This document shows, piece by piece, positions 43,561-51,386 of a stretch of 64,000 bases of DNA. The stretch covers positions 124,001-188,000 of the forward strand of contig CAVQBR010000002.1 in NCBI GenBank assembly GCA_963710865.1. The letters run 5' to 3'. The notes under the pieces were generated by a model, which worked only from the letters and a program-made list of their open reading frames with translations, was not told where the DNA came from and made no database searches. The first letter of the stretch is position 1. Each line of letters begins with the position of its first letter. Made by a program: the position numbers and the translations under genes. This DNA comes from PRDV01 sp963710865 (GTDB lineage: Bacteria > Babelota > Babeliae > Babelales > Babelaceae).

Positions 43561-43809
43561 ATGAAGACACGTTTAGTTGTACTCCTGCTTGCCGGCAGTT
43601 TCACCCTTAAGGGAATCGTCAACGATGTACTTGATACTGCAGCAGATGTAGTTCATGGAGCTACCGACACAGCACGAGACATAGCACATGATGCGACAGG
43701 TATTTTCGAACCGCGAAAACGAAGGGTAATAGTCGTCGAAGCTCCCTCCCAATCAGAGGAAGTCAAAGAAGTTAATGAGCCAATTGACAGACAAGAAGAT
43801 TTATTTTAG
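43561..43809 (+). CDS. Small exported protein (82 aa)
   Basis: A hydrophobic start (MKTRLVVLLLAGSFTLKG) looks like a signal peptide. The rest contains an alanine- and aspartate-rich amphipathic stretch (DVLDTAADVVHGATDTARDIAHDATG) with a near 11-residue periodicity, then a charged tail. A good promoter and ribosome-binding site support it as real. The 43869 gene starts about 60 bases downstream, so they may be co-transcribed. Function unknown. Confidence 0.75.
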   Translation: MKTRLVVLLLAGSFTLKGIVNDVLDTAADVVHGATDTARDIAHDATGIFEPRKRRVIVVEAPSQSEEVKEVNEPIDRQEDLF

Positions 43810-43868
43810 AATAATAATACATCAAGCAAAAGGGGCTACCAGGCTTTCTCTGCAAGAGAGGATAGAGT

Positions 43869-44186
43869 ATGAAATTACAGATGATCGCCCATACTATCGG
43901 AGCAGCGCTGCTGCTTATTATCGCAAGTGCGACGGAACTAGAAGCACGTAAAAATTGTGGACGTTGCAATCGTAGCAGCGTAGCGGCAGGATTTTTCGCA
44001 GGTGCCATTACCGGCGCAGCAATAGCATCGACTGGTTGTTATGATGATTATGCACCAGTATATGGACCAGTCTATCCAGGAGCGCCGATATATGCCTACG
44101 ACTATCCAACATACGTCTATGATCCGATGTATGCATATAGGACGCCACCACGTTATTTATATCCAGGGTTTTATTACGCCTATTAA
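43869..44186 (+). CDS. Small exported Tyr/Pro-rich protein with glycine-zipper segment (105 aa)
   Basis: A signal-like N-terminus (KLQMIAHTIGAALLLIIASATELEA) precedes CGRC and a short hydrophobic glycine-zipper segment (AAGFFAGAITGAAIAS, residues about 40-55). The C-terminal 45 residues are rich in Y and P (YGPVYPGAPIYAYDYPTYVY), a low-complexity composition seen in some envelope proteins. A GAGAGGAT site precedes the ATG and a strong terminator follows. No known family assigned. Confidence 0.75.
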   Translation: MKLQMIAHTIGAALLLIIASATELEARKNCGRCNRSSVAAGFFAGAITGAAIASTGCYDDYAPVYGPVYPGAPIYAYDYPTYVYDPMYAYRTPPRYLYPGFYYAY

Positions 44187-44202
44187 TGGTAGGCATACGA
44201 TG

Positions 44203-44230
44203 AAGGGCATCCTTAGGGATGCCCTTTTTT
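44203..44230 (+). terminator. Terminator after the 43869 gene
   Basis: A perfect 8-base GC-rich stem (GGGCATCC/GGATGCCC) with a 4-base loop is followed by six T residues and preceded by AA. Confidence 0.9.
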
Positions 44231-44419
44231 ACTGCTGCCAGAGGGGTGTTTGGGGGGGCTTTTGAGGTTCTTAGTAATGTCGTTATCCTTAAAAGTGATA
44301 AAGCATGAAATAATCTACTACCACTACGCAACGTGGCTGTCTCAAAAAGATTAAGCAAAAGTCATCGACAGCCATACTATTGAAAACTAAACACTTATAA
44401 CACATTTTGAGGAGAATCC

Positions 44420-44902
44420 ATGAAAAGACTGATACTTGCACTTGCTCTCATAGCATGCAGCATGCCGCTTCAAGCGCGCTTTGCTGAGGGCTTTGCTGTT
44501 GGCGGAATCGCTGGAATTGCTACTGGTCTTATTGCGAGCGCAGCAGCCCAAAATTGCTGTCGCCCACGAAGAGTAGTAGTGTATGAACGGCCAACCTATG
44601 TCGTTGAGCAACCGTGTTACCGCGTTGTAGAAACACCGGTGTATGTTGAACAAGCACCAGTTTGTCGGCGAACGCGTCGCAAAGCTCAACCACAAGTCGT
44701 TGAGAAAACGATTACAGAAACAAAGACAACAACAGACGATCTCGAACTTAAAAAGCGACAACTCGCTTTAGAAGAACAGAAGATCCAGCTCGAGCTTATA
44801 AAAGAGAAAAAAGCTCTTATAGAAGCAGAAATAAAGCAAAAAGAGCTCGCTGCCACTCAAGAAAAAACAGTCACTAAAACTGTTTCAGTAGCACAAGCGT
44901 AA
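44420..44902 (+). CDS. Small exported protein with glycine zipper and coiled-coil tail (160 aa)
   Basis: A signal peptide (MKRLILALALIACSMPLQAR) is followed by a glycine-zipper-like hydrophobic segment (GFAVGGIAGIATGLIASAAA, residues about 24-43). A V/Y/P/C-rich stretch comes next (VVVYERPTYVVEQPCYRVVE). The tail is a charged heptad-like helix (LELKKRQLALEEQKIQLELIKEKKALIEAEIKQ), predicted coiled coil. It shares the signal-plus-glycine-zipper plan with the 43869 gene. AGGAGA site and terminator present. Probably envelope-associated; function unknown. Confidence 0.8.
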   Translation: MKRLILALALIACSMPLQARFAEGFAVGGIAGIATGLIASAAAQNCCRPRRVVVYERPTYVVEQPCYRVVETPVYVEQAPVCRRTRRKAQPQVVEKTITETKTTTDDLELKKRQLALEEQKIQLELIKEKKALIEAEIKQKELAATQEKTVTKTVSVAQA

Positions 44903-44917
44903 GAGATTCGGCTCACT

Positions 44918-44942
44918 AAGGCTCCTTCGGGAGCCTTTTTTA
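44918..44942 (+). terminator. Terminator after the 44420 gene
   Basis: An 8-base perfect stem (AAGGCTCC/GGAGCCTT) with a stable TTCG tetraloop and a run of T residues begins 15 bases after the stop codon. Confidence 0.92.
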
Positions 44943-45016
44943 TTATCTTCTTCGCAGCTTGAGTTCTAGAGATAGCACAATTCAATTTGCTGACCGCCAA
45001 ATCTCGCCGCTCAACC

Positions 45017-45418
45017 CTAGCAATCACGCTTTACTACAAAGATAACTACACAGATCTGGGATTGTTCCGGCCTGAGGGTGATAATACAGTCCTTCGAGGG
45101 CTTATGAAAGACCAGACAGGTTTCTTCAGCCTCAATCAGGCTCCCTTCTCGCCACCCTGCATAGTCCATATGGGCTTTAAAAAAATCGATAAGCTCAATA
45201 CGAGATTGAATAGTAGACAGCGTAACAATTGCTTGATGAGCTTCCAATGACAGCTTATGCACTGTTGAGGATAAGGGAAAGGGAATATCGTGCAACCGAG
45301 CACGTTCTTCCTCGGTCAACACTGGATAGACAGGTCGAACTGGTTGGGAGACAGAAAACCTTTTCGGCCCGCACCCAACCAGCATAATCATTAAAAAACT
45401 AAGTAACAGTCGAGACAT
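45017..45418 (-). CDS. Predicted lipoprotein of unknown function (133 aa)
   Basis: The N-terminus MSRLLLSFLMIMLVGCGPK contains a standard lipobox (LVGC), so the mature protein would be lipid-anchored at Cys16. The rest is soluble, mixed alpha/beta (SLEAHQAIVTLSTIQSRIELIDFFKAHMDYAGW), without a family I recognise. Its start lies 2 bases after the rplS stop, so it is co-transcribed with rplS. It converges on the 44420 gene. Confidence 0.78.
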   Translation of the reverse strand: MSRLLLSFLMIMLVGCGPKRFSVSQPVRPVYPVLTEEERARLHDIPFPLSSTVHKLSLEAHQAIVTLSTIQSRIELIDFFKAHMDYAGWREGSLIEAEETCLVFHKPSKDCIITLRPEQSQICVVIFVVKRDC

Positions 45419-45420
45419 CT

Positions 45421-45816
45421 TTAAGAAGCGCGATCCCGCTCTTTCTGTTCTTTGGTAAGAATTTTTTCTGCAACGCGTGACGCCTTACCAATACGATTTC
45501 TCATGTAATAGAGCTTCGCACGGCGAACTTTACCTTTACGTAAAAATTCTACCTTTTCTATCAAGGGAGAATAATAGGTAAAGATTCGTTCCACCGAAAC
45601 AGAATTAGCGCCGATCTTACGAACAGTAAAAGTCGAAGATATGCCTTTATTATGCATCGCTATGACATCGCCTTCAAACTGTTGGATACGTTCTTTATCG
45701 CCTTCTTTGATCTTTTGGCTGATACGCACTGCGTCACCCACCGAAAACTTATCAAAGTTACGATCAGTAATACCCATAGTAAGAATAGTTTCTCGTGTAT
45801 ATTTTTTCGCCTTCAT
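45421..45816 (-). CDS. rplS: 50S ribosomal protein L19
   Basis: L19 sits at the subunit interface. The 131-residue product has FSVGDAVRISQKIKEGDKERIQQFEGDVIAMHNKG (SH3-like region) and the family's C-terminal FLRKGKVRRAKLYYMRNRIGKASRVAEKI. Length is normal for the family. In most bacteria rplS directly follows trmD. Here it is about 2.4 kb away, separated by an ankyrin gene and cutA. Confidence 0.97.
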   Translation of the reverse strand: MKAKKYTRETILTMGITDRNFDKFSVGDAVRISQKIKEGDKERIQQFEGDVIAMHNKGISSTFTVRKIGANSVSVERIFTYYSPLIEKVEFLRKGKVRRAKLYYMRNRIGKASRVAEKILTKEQKERDRAS

Positions 45817-46033
45817 GGTCTTTCCTTGAGCAAAATCATTAATAATAAACTAGTATAGCCTACTTTTTCTTCTTTGTCACAATGGAGATGAAAATTGCTC
45901 CACACCGACTCCCTATTAGATACTCAGCTTCGTTTGCCCCCAGCAACTCTACAGAAACTCACTATGCCTCGTTAAGAAATAACGCACTGCGATTCTCGTT
46001 CAACAGGACTCACGCCTGTACAGATCTCCTCGC

Positions 46034-47620
46034 TTAACCGAAAATTAGGTCCCGTGGCAAAGTAACCGTATAGCCAAACTTGTACTCTTCTTTAACAATA
46101 GACTCTGCATCAGCTCCAGCAGCAAGGAGCGCTCTCACCGTTGATAGGTGGCCCTGCTGAAATGCAGCGAGCACGGGTGTACAACCATTGTTATCACCTT
46201 TATTTACATCTCCGCCGGCTTCTAAAAGCATTTTAATTATCTCAACATGACCATTACAAGCAGCCGTAAATAAAGGCGTGCATCCATTATTATCAGCCTT
46301 GTTTAAATCTGCTCCAGCCGATAAAAGAATTTCAACGCCTCTAAGATTTCCAAGATTGGCCGCTAGGTACAAGGGGGTATGCCCATACATATCAGCCTTA
46401 TCTACCTCTGCACCAGCTTCCAAAAGCAATTCAAAGAATTTCGTAGAACCGTAAAAAGCTGAACAAAGCAAGGGTGTATACCCATTAGTACTCACCCTAT
46501 TTACATCTGCACCAGCTCGCAGAAGCGTTGGAACTAGTTCTTCAACATAATAATCACAACGAGAGACGAGTCTATGCAAGACTGTAAATCCGCGATAATC
46601 AAACATATCTACATTCACACCAGCCGAAATAAGCACTTCAACAACACCAAGATTGTTTCTCATTGCCGCGGTGTATAACGCCTCATCGGCATCACCACTC
46701 TTTAAATCTACGCCAGCCTGTAAAAGTATTCGAAATATCTCAGCAGCGCAATACCAAGCGGCCGTACACAATAGCCCTTTCCCCTTATTTACGTCTGCAC
46801 CTGACGCCAAGAGCATTTGAACCAAATCGGGTGTTGCATGGCCGTAAGCAAGCATAGAAATCAACGGTGTCCATCCATCACCGTAAGTCTTGTTTACATC
46901 TGCACCGGCTAACAAAAGCATTTGAATTATCTCAGCGTGACCAATATGGGCTGCCACATTCAGGGGGGTATCTTCACGATTATGAGCCTCGTTAGGATCT
47001 GCACCAGCTAACAAAAGCATTTTTACTACTTCTGCATGACCCTTTCTGCTTGCTATAAACAACGGCGTCGCCCCGTCATCATCAGCACTATCTACCTCGG
47101 CCCCCTCTGACAAAAGCAGCTGAACTACTTCTGCATGACCTTTCTTGCTCGCTGCAAACAACGGTGTACGCCCAGAACTATCAACTGCATTTATCTGAGC
47201 ACCCGCCAACAAAAGCATCCGAACTACTGCTGTGTGGCCATTTTCGCTTGCCACGAACAAAGGTGTGTGCCCATAACTATCGACTATATTTACGTCTGCT
47301 CCAGCTCCCAGAAGCATTTGAATCATTCCTCTATGGCCGCGAGAAGCTGCATCTATCAGATATGTCAGCTCATATGCTTCTTTATTAGGACTTAGAATCC
47401 CAGTTGCACTTCTAGCTGGACCCATAGCGCCAGTTACTCCAGCAATGCTCAGACCCGGCGAACCAGTAGCACCAGTAATACTTAAACCAGTTGCTCCTGT
47501 AGCACCAGTTGCACTGAGCGATGAGCCCAGGCAAAAAAACAAACCCTGCACAACCCAGAAAATCCTGAGTAATTTTACCTGTTTTTTTTCAAAAAATAGC
47601 ACGTGCTTCATACTTGCCAT
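46034..47620 (-). CDS. Ankyrin-repeat protein with collagen-like segment (528 aa)
   Basis: A hydrophobic N-terminus (LLRIFWVVQGLFFCLGSS) may be a signal or membrane anchor. Residues about 37-74 are collagen-like, with interrupted Gly-x-Thr/Ala triplets (GATGATGLSI, TGATGSPGLS, VTGAMGPA). Then thirteen ankyrin repeats of 31-36 residues run almost to the end, many ending in LLLAGADVN. Examples are TPLFVASENGHTAVVRMLLLAG and TPLFTAACNGHVEIIKMLLEAG. Starts at 47620 and 47611 are both possible. It begins 17 bases after the cutA stop, so probably shares its transcript. Its repeats are closer to consensus than those of the giant proteins. Confidence 0.92.
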   Translation of the reverse strand: MASMKHVLFFEKKQVKLLRIFWVVQGLFFCLGSSLSATGATGATGLSITGATGSPGLSIAGVTGAMGPARSATGILSPNKEAYELTYLIDAASRGHRGMIQMLLGAGADVNIVDSYGHTPLFVASENGHTAVVRMLLLAGAQINAVDSSGRTPLFAASKKGHAEVVQLLLSEGAEVDSADDDGATPLFIASRKGHAEVVKMLLLAGADPNEAHNREDTPLNVAAHIGHAEIIQMLLLAGADVNKTYGDGWTPLISMLAYGHATPDLVQMLLASGADVNKGKGLLCTAAWYCAAEIFRILLQAGVDLKSGDADEALYTAAMRNNLGVVEVLISAGVNVDMFDYRGFTVLHRLVSRCDYYVEELVPTLLRAGADVNRVSTNGYTPLLCSAFYGSTKFFELLLEAGAEVDKADMYGHTPLYLAANLGNLRGVEILLSAGADLNKADNNGCTPLFTAACNGHVEIIKMLLEAGGDVNKGDNNGCTPVLAAFQQGHLSTVRALLAAGADAESIVKEEYKFGYTVTLPRDLIFG

Positions 47621-47637
47621 CTCACAGTTAAATTTGA

Positions 47638-47952
47638 CTACGCTTCTATCTCTTTAGCCAACCAATCATAATATCTTCTATTAAATTCAACATCTATTTT
47701 TGCAATGCAAGGTACAGCATACGGGTGAATTGCTTCAATTTCTTTAACCACTCGCTCATACAGATCATGATAGGTTTTAAAATAAATTCCATACTCTTCT
47801 TCGTGTACCAAATCGCCTTCCCAACGATAAATACTCGCGATAGGCACAACATTTGCACAAGCAATAACACCATTTTTCAATAATGAATGAGCAATTTTTT
47901 TTGCATCTTCTTTATTTGGACACGTTGTGTACACAAATACCGTCTTTTTCAT
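47638..47952 (-). CDS. cutA: Divalent-cation tolerance protein CutA
   Basis: CutA1 is a small trimeric protein linked to copper tolerance, with a ferredoxin-like fold. The 104-residue product has FVYTTCPNKEDAKKIAHSLLKNGVIACANVVPIASIYRWEGDLVHEEEY and the C-terminal IEAIHPYAVPCIAKIDVEFNRRYYDWL, both family signatures. It is followed by the ankyrin gene in the same orientation. Cytoplasmic or periplasmic location cannot be told; no signal peptide is seen. Confidence 0.93.
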   Translation of the reverse strand: MKKTVFVYTTCPNKEDAKKIAHSLLKNGVIACANVVPIASIYRWEGDLVHEEEYGIYFKTYHDLYERVVKEIEAIHPYAVPCIAKIDVEFNRRYYDWLAKEIEA

Positions 47953-48201
47953 AAATTCTTCCCCCTCAGTTCAATCTCAGTTCAATTATTATTTGCATAT
48001 TTCATAAGCAACAATTGCCCATGATCATAGCATGGGAAAAGATAATCAGCTAGGCACAGATAGAAAGCTTCCCGGTAAAAACTTTTCCTCACCTTTTTCA
48101 AATCATTGCCTTTGATTTTCAAGCTTTTCTATATTTGCCTGTTGAGTAGTGTCTATCTTATCAGCGCTTAACTTATCTAAGGTACCGACGATCACGCTCG
48201 T

Positions 48202-49497
48202 CTATACCAGATTAATACCAAACCAGCGATCAAATACAATAGCTGCAGCTGAACGAACTGAAAGATGATTAAACGTAGAAAACCCCTCAATGGGGCCAAG
48301 CATATAGGTACAGCGATTGAGTACCGAAGGAGCAAGACCACGTGCTGTTCCAAACAGGAATGCTACGGGTTGTTTATGAGACCAAACCTTTTCTTGATCA
48401 AAATAAGTGACAGAAGGAATCCCTTCATAGGGCTGGGCAGAGGTTGCAAGTAGAACGGGCTCTTTATCCTCTAAAGCTACTATTTCTGCTATCGCCTCAT
48501 CAAGACTTGAGACCAATGTAACTGCTGCGAGGGCAACATACCGCTGAGGATTATAGTCCTGGCCTATGTCCGTTTGCCAGAACTCGAGCAACTTACGAGT
48601 TATCTTCTGCTGATCGACTAACGGAGTCACAATAAAATACTTTTTTATCCCATAGGTACAGGCAGAGCGTGCAATATCATGAATATCAAGTGAAGTAACG
48701 GAACTCGTTCCTTCACGCCCGCCTTCAAGGAGGACCTGATCATGCATTAAGATAGCATAGTGTGAGAGCATACAAGAGGCTGTAAGCGCTTTATCCTCTT
48801 TGGTAACAACGTGGCTCCTCAGCCAGGCAAAGTGATGAAATAGCGTCCGCTCTACTGCTTGTTTCTTGCGCCAGGCTGCAATACGTGCATGATCACCAGA
48901 ACGAATTACTTCCGGCACGTGATACCCTTTCCATTCAACCGGAGCAGTATATTCAGGATGATCTACAAAGGGGCCTGAAAAGGAATCTTCGAGCACCGAC
49001 TCTTGCTTACCTACGACGCCAGGCTGTAAGCGCAAAAGACCCTCTATCAAGACCATAGCGGGAAGATCCCCTCCCATGAGGACATAATCACCGATGGAAA
49101 TGATCTCATCTGCATAGTAAGATTCTACACGAGCATCCATACCTTCGTACCGGGCAGGTAAGAGCATAATATGCTTTTTTTCTTGAAAAGTCTGTGCAAG
49201 CTTTTTTAAGTGGGTCTGGTCAAGTTTTTTGCCATGAGGAGAGAAAAAAATCTTGTATGCAGGGCCAAACTGATTCTCCTGTGCATTGACAGCCTTTTCC
49301 ACCGCTTCTGGTTTGATAAGCATACCAGCACTATGTCCAAATGTAGGACTATCTATGCGTTCTTTTGGCGCACACTGAGCAAAGAGATTTTCGAGAGAGA
49401 ACTCGACTATTCCTGCCTCTACAGCACGTTCAACAAGGCTCGTACCCAAAAAGGGTTCATAGAGGTCAGGAAATAACGTAATAATAGAAATGCGCAT
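48202..49497 (-). CDS. trmD: TrmD tRNA (guanine-N1)-methyltransferase fused to a second SPOUT-like domain
   Basis: TrmD methylates G37 of tRNAs, using S-adenosylmethionine. Residues 1-~240 contain the SPOUT knot core: LLPARYEGMDARVESYYADEIISIGDYVLMGGDLPAMVLIEG, then LEDSFSGPFVDHPEYTAPVEW and VPEVIRSGDHARIAAWRKKQA. The remaining ~180 residues (from about 250) have TSLDIHDIARSACTYGIKKYFIVTP, then PVAFLFGTARGLAPSVLNRC and FNHLSVRSAAAIVFDRWFG. This resembles the COG4752 SPOUT family, which in some bacteria is a separate gene next to trmD. The family typically has TrmD of about 250 residues, so this is a fusion. It abuts khpA with no gap. Confidence 0.9.
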   Translation of the reverse strand: MRISIITLFPDLYEPFLGTSLVERAVEAGIVEFSLENLFAQCAPKERIDSPTFGHSAGMLIKPEAVEKAVNAQENQFGPAYKIFFSPHGKKLDQTHLKKLAQTFQEKKHIMLLPARYEGMDARVESYYADEIISIGDYVLMGGDLPAMVLIEGLLRLQPGVVGKQESVLEDSFSGPFVDHPEYTAPVEWKGYHVPEVIRSGDHARIAAWRKKQAVERTLFHHFAWLRSHVVTKEDKALTASCMLSHYAILMHDQVLLEGGREGTSSVTSLDIHDIARSACTYGIKKYFIVTPLVDQQKITRKLLEFWQTDIGQDYNPQRYVALAAVTLVSSLDEAIAEIVALEDKEPVLLATSAQPYEGIPSVTYFDQEKVWSHKQPVAFLFGTARGLAPSVLNRCTYMLGPIEGFSTFNHLSVRSAAAIVFDRWFGINLV

Positions 49498-49731
49498 TTA
49501 CAGGGCATCAACTACAAGATCATGTTGTACATCAGGCTCAACGACATTTATAAGAGCACGAAGCGTCTTAAATGTTCTGCCTTCTTTACCGATAACTCGC
49601 GCAAGATCCTGAGGAGCTACACGCACTTCGTATACTGTTTTTTCTTGAGCCTCTACTTGAGACACCGTCACAACGTCTGGATTCTCTACAAGTTTTGATA
49701 CGCAGAAGTGAAGTAATTTTTGTATTTCCAT
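49498..49731 (-). CDS. khpA: KH-domain RNA-binding protein KhpA
   Basis: KhpA (YlqC) is a small RNA-binding protein, often pairing with KhpB. The 77-residue product is essentially one KH domain with the GxxG loop in ARVIGKEGRTFKTLRALI (GKEG). It lies between rpsP (6 bases) and trmD (directly adjacent), the usual ffh-rpsP-khpA order. rimM, normally next, is absent here. Confidence 0.92.
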   Translation of the reverse strand: MEIQKLLHFCVSKLVENPDVVTVSQVEAQEKTVYEVRVAPQDLARVIGKEGRTFKTLRALINVVEPDVQHDLVVDAL

Positions 49732-49737
49732 CTGATT

Positions 49738-49983
49738 TTACTTTGCAAGCGAACTATGCTTTTTTTGAATCTTTTTAACTGCATCTGTCACAATAGCACC
49801 TTTTGCTACCCATTCATTAATCTTATCACCATGAAATTGTACAATTTCATCGGTAACAGGATTATACGTGCCAAGAATATCAAGAGCTTCGCCATCTCTT
49901 TTTTTGCGTGAATCGATTGCTACAATACGATAGATTGGAGCATGAATCTTACCAATACGTGAAAGTCTAATTTTGACTGCCAT
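49738..49983 (-). CDS. rpsP: 30S ribosomal protein S16
   Basis: S16 stabilises the small-subunit body. The 81-residue protein begins MAVKIRLSRIGKIHAPIYRIVAIDSRKKRDG and continues EALDILGTYNPVTDE, the family signatures. It follows ffh by 24 bases with a strong AGAGAGG-type site upstream. Length is normal. Confidence 0.98.
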   Translation of the reverse strand: MAVKIRLSRIGKIHAPIYRIVAIDSRKKRDGEALDILGTYNPVTDEIVQFHGDKINEWVAKGAIVTDAVKKIQKKHSSLAK

Positions 49984-50007
49984 AGAAAAACCTCTCTTAA
50001 AAATACC

Positions 50008-51315
50008 TTATCTTTTTCCCATCTTCTTAAATACTTTAACAAATTGCTGACTTTCTTCAAATCGAGTCAGCAAAGTATTCACATCTGTTACCAAAACACC
50101 GGCACCAGTTGCCACCCTTTTTTTCCTTGAACCATCAAGGATCTTAGGATACATACGCTCTTTCGGTGTCATCGACCGAATGATCGCTTGAAATTTTTTC
50201 AACTCAACTTCACCTTTTTCTATCATGTCAGGAGATACCGATCCCATTCCTGGAATATATTTAATGACCGAACTTAAGGAACCAAGCTTTCCCATCATAG
50301 CAATTTGCTGAGCAAAGTCATCAAGGGTCAATTTGCCGCGAGACATCGATTGTTCAAGGGCATCATGTTCACTCTGCTTAATCTTCTCCTGTGCTTTCTC
50401 AAGGAGGGTCTGCATATCACCCATCCCTATGATGCGACTTGCCATCCTCTCTGGCCTAAAGAGTTCAAGATCTCCCAGCTTTTCTCCGGTAGCCACATAC
50501 AATATTGGCTTCTTAAGGGCATACCTAAATGCAAAAGCAACCCCACCTCGTGTATCACTATCCATCTTTGTCAGAATCGCTCCCATAAAGCCTACCTTTT
50601 CATCAAAAGATTTGGCAACGTGTAAGGATTCTTGCCCAGTCATCGCATCGATCACTAACAGCTTATATTTCGGTTTAATACGCGCGTCGATAGCTTTAAG
50701 CTCATCAAGCATCTGCGTATCAACATGTAAACGACCGGCGGTATCTAAAAAGAGAATATCACAATACTCCTGCTGTGCTTTCTTCAAAATATCCTGGGCT
50801 GCAAGCACCGGGTCGGTCAAGGGCGATCTATAAAAGATCACTCCCGCTTTTTGAGCTAAGAGTTCAAGCTGATCGATTGCAGCAGGTCGATAAAAGTCGA
50901 CTGAAGCTACCATGATACGGCGAGTTTTACCTCGACTTTGGGCTTGTTCTTTCAAGAGATGAGCAAGTTTTGCAATTGTAGTAGTCTTACCTGAACCTTG
51001 CAGCCCCATAACCATAATAGTTGAAGGCATCTGAAAAGCAAATCCACTATCAGCCGTTCCTCCTAGAAAGTGAACGAGCCGATCATGTACAATCTTGAGA
51101 AGCAGCTCAGAAGGACGAAGAGAAGCGGTCAGTTTCGAGCTTAATGCCTCTTTCTTTACTTCTTCGATAAAAGGCTGAATGACCTCATAAGGAACATCCG
51201 CCTCAAGGAGAGCATCCTGCACCTCTTGGACAGTCTGCTTAATAGTTTCCTCAGTCAGCTTGCCTGTTACCCTTGAAAAAATTGACGAAAATTTGTGTGC
51301 CAGGAAATCAAACAT
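50008..51315 (-). CDS. ffh: Signal recognition particle protein Ffh
   Basis: Ffh binds signal sequences on nascent chains and targets them to the Sec translocon. The 435-residue protein has the N domain, then the GTPase domain with G1 GLQGSGKTTTIAKL (residues about 104-117), DTAGRL and TKMDSDTRGG. The methionine-rich M domain starts near 320 (QIAMMGKLGSLSSVIKYIPGMGS) and keeps SRKKRVATGAGV, the SRP-RNA-binding element. It starts the ffh-rpsP-khpA-trmD operon and is divergent from hflX. Confidence 0.97.
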   Translation of the reverse strand: MFDFLAHKFSSIFSRVTGKLTEETIKQTVQEVQDALLEADVPYEVIQPFIEEVKKEALSSKLTASLRPSELLLKIVHDRLVHFLGGTADSGFAFQMPSTIMVMGLQGSGKTTTIAKLAHLLKEQAQSRGKTRRIMVASVDFYRPAAIDQLELLAQKAGVIFYRSPLTDPVLAAQDILKKAQQEYCDILFLDTAGRLHVDTQMLDELKAIDARIKPKYKLLVIDAMTGQESLHVAKSFDEKVGFMGAILTKMDSDTRGGVAFAFRYALKKPILYVATGEKLGDLELFRPERMASRIIGMGDMQTLLEKAQEKIKQSEHDALEQSMSRGKLTLDDFAQQIAMMGKLGSLSSVIKYIPGMGSVSPDMIEKGEVELKKFQAIIRSMTPKERMYPKILDGSRKKRVATGAGVLVTDVNTLLTRFEESQQFVKVFKKMGKR

Positions 51316-51347
51316 TGCAATCTTTTTTAATGACTTGTGTAGACTTT

Positions 51348-51356
51348 TGCTATAAG
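51348..51356 (+). promoter_or_regulatory. Extended -10 promoter element for hflX
   Basis: TGCTATAAG (TGn plus TATAAG) lies 30 bases before the hflX ATG at 51387. The best -35 at 18 bases is weak (TTAATG). Consensus-based only. Confidence 0.4.
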
Positions 51357-51386
51357 CTTAACATAAAAACACCGGTTTGGAAAAAA

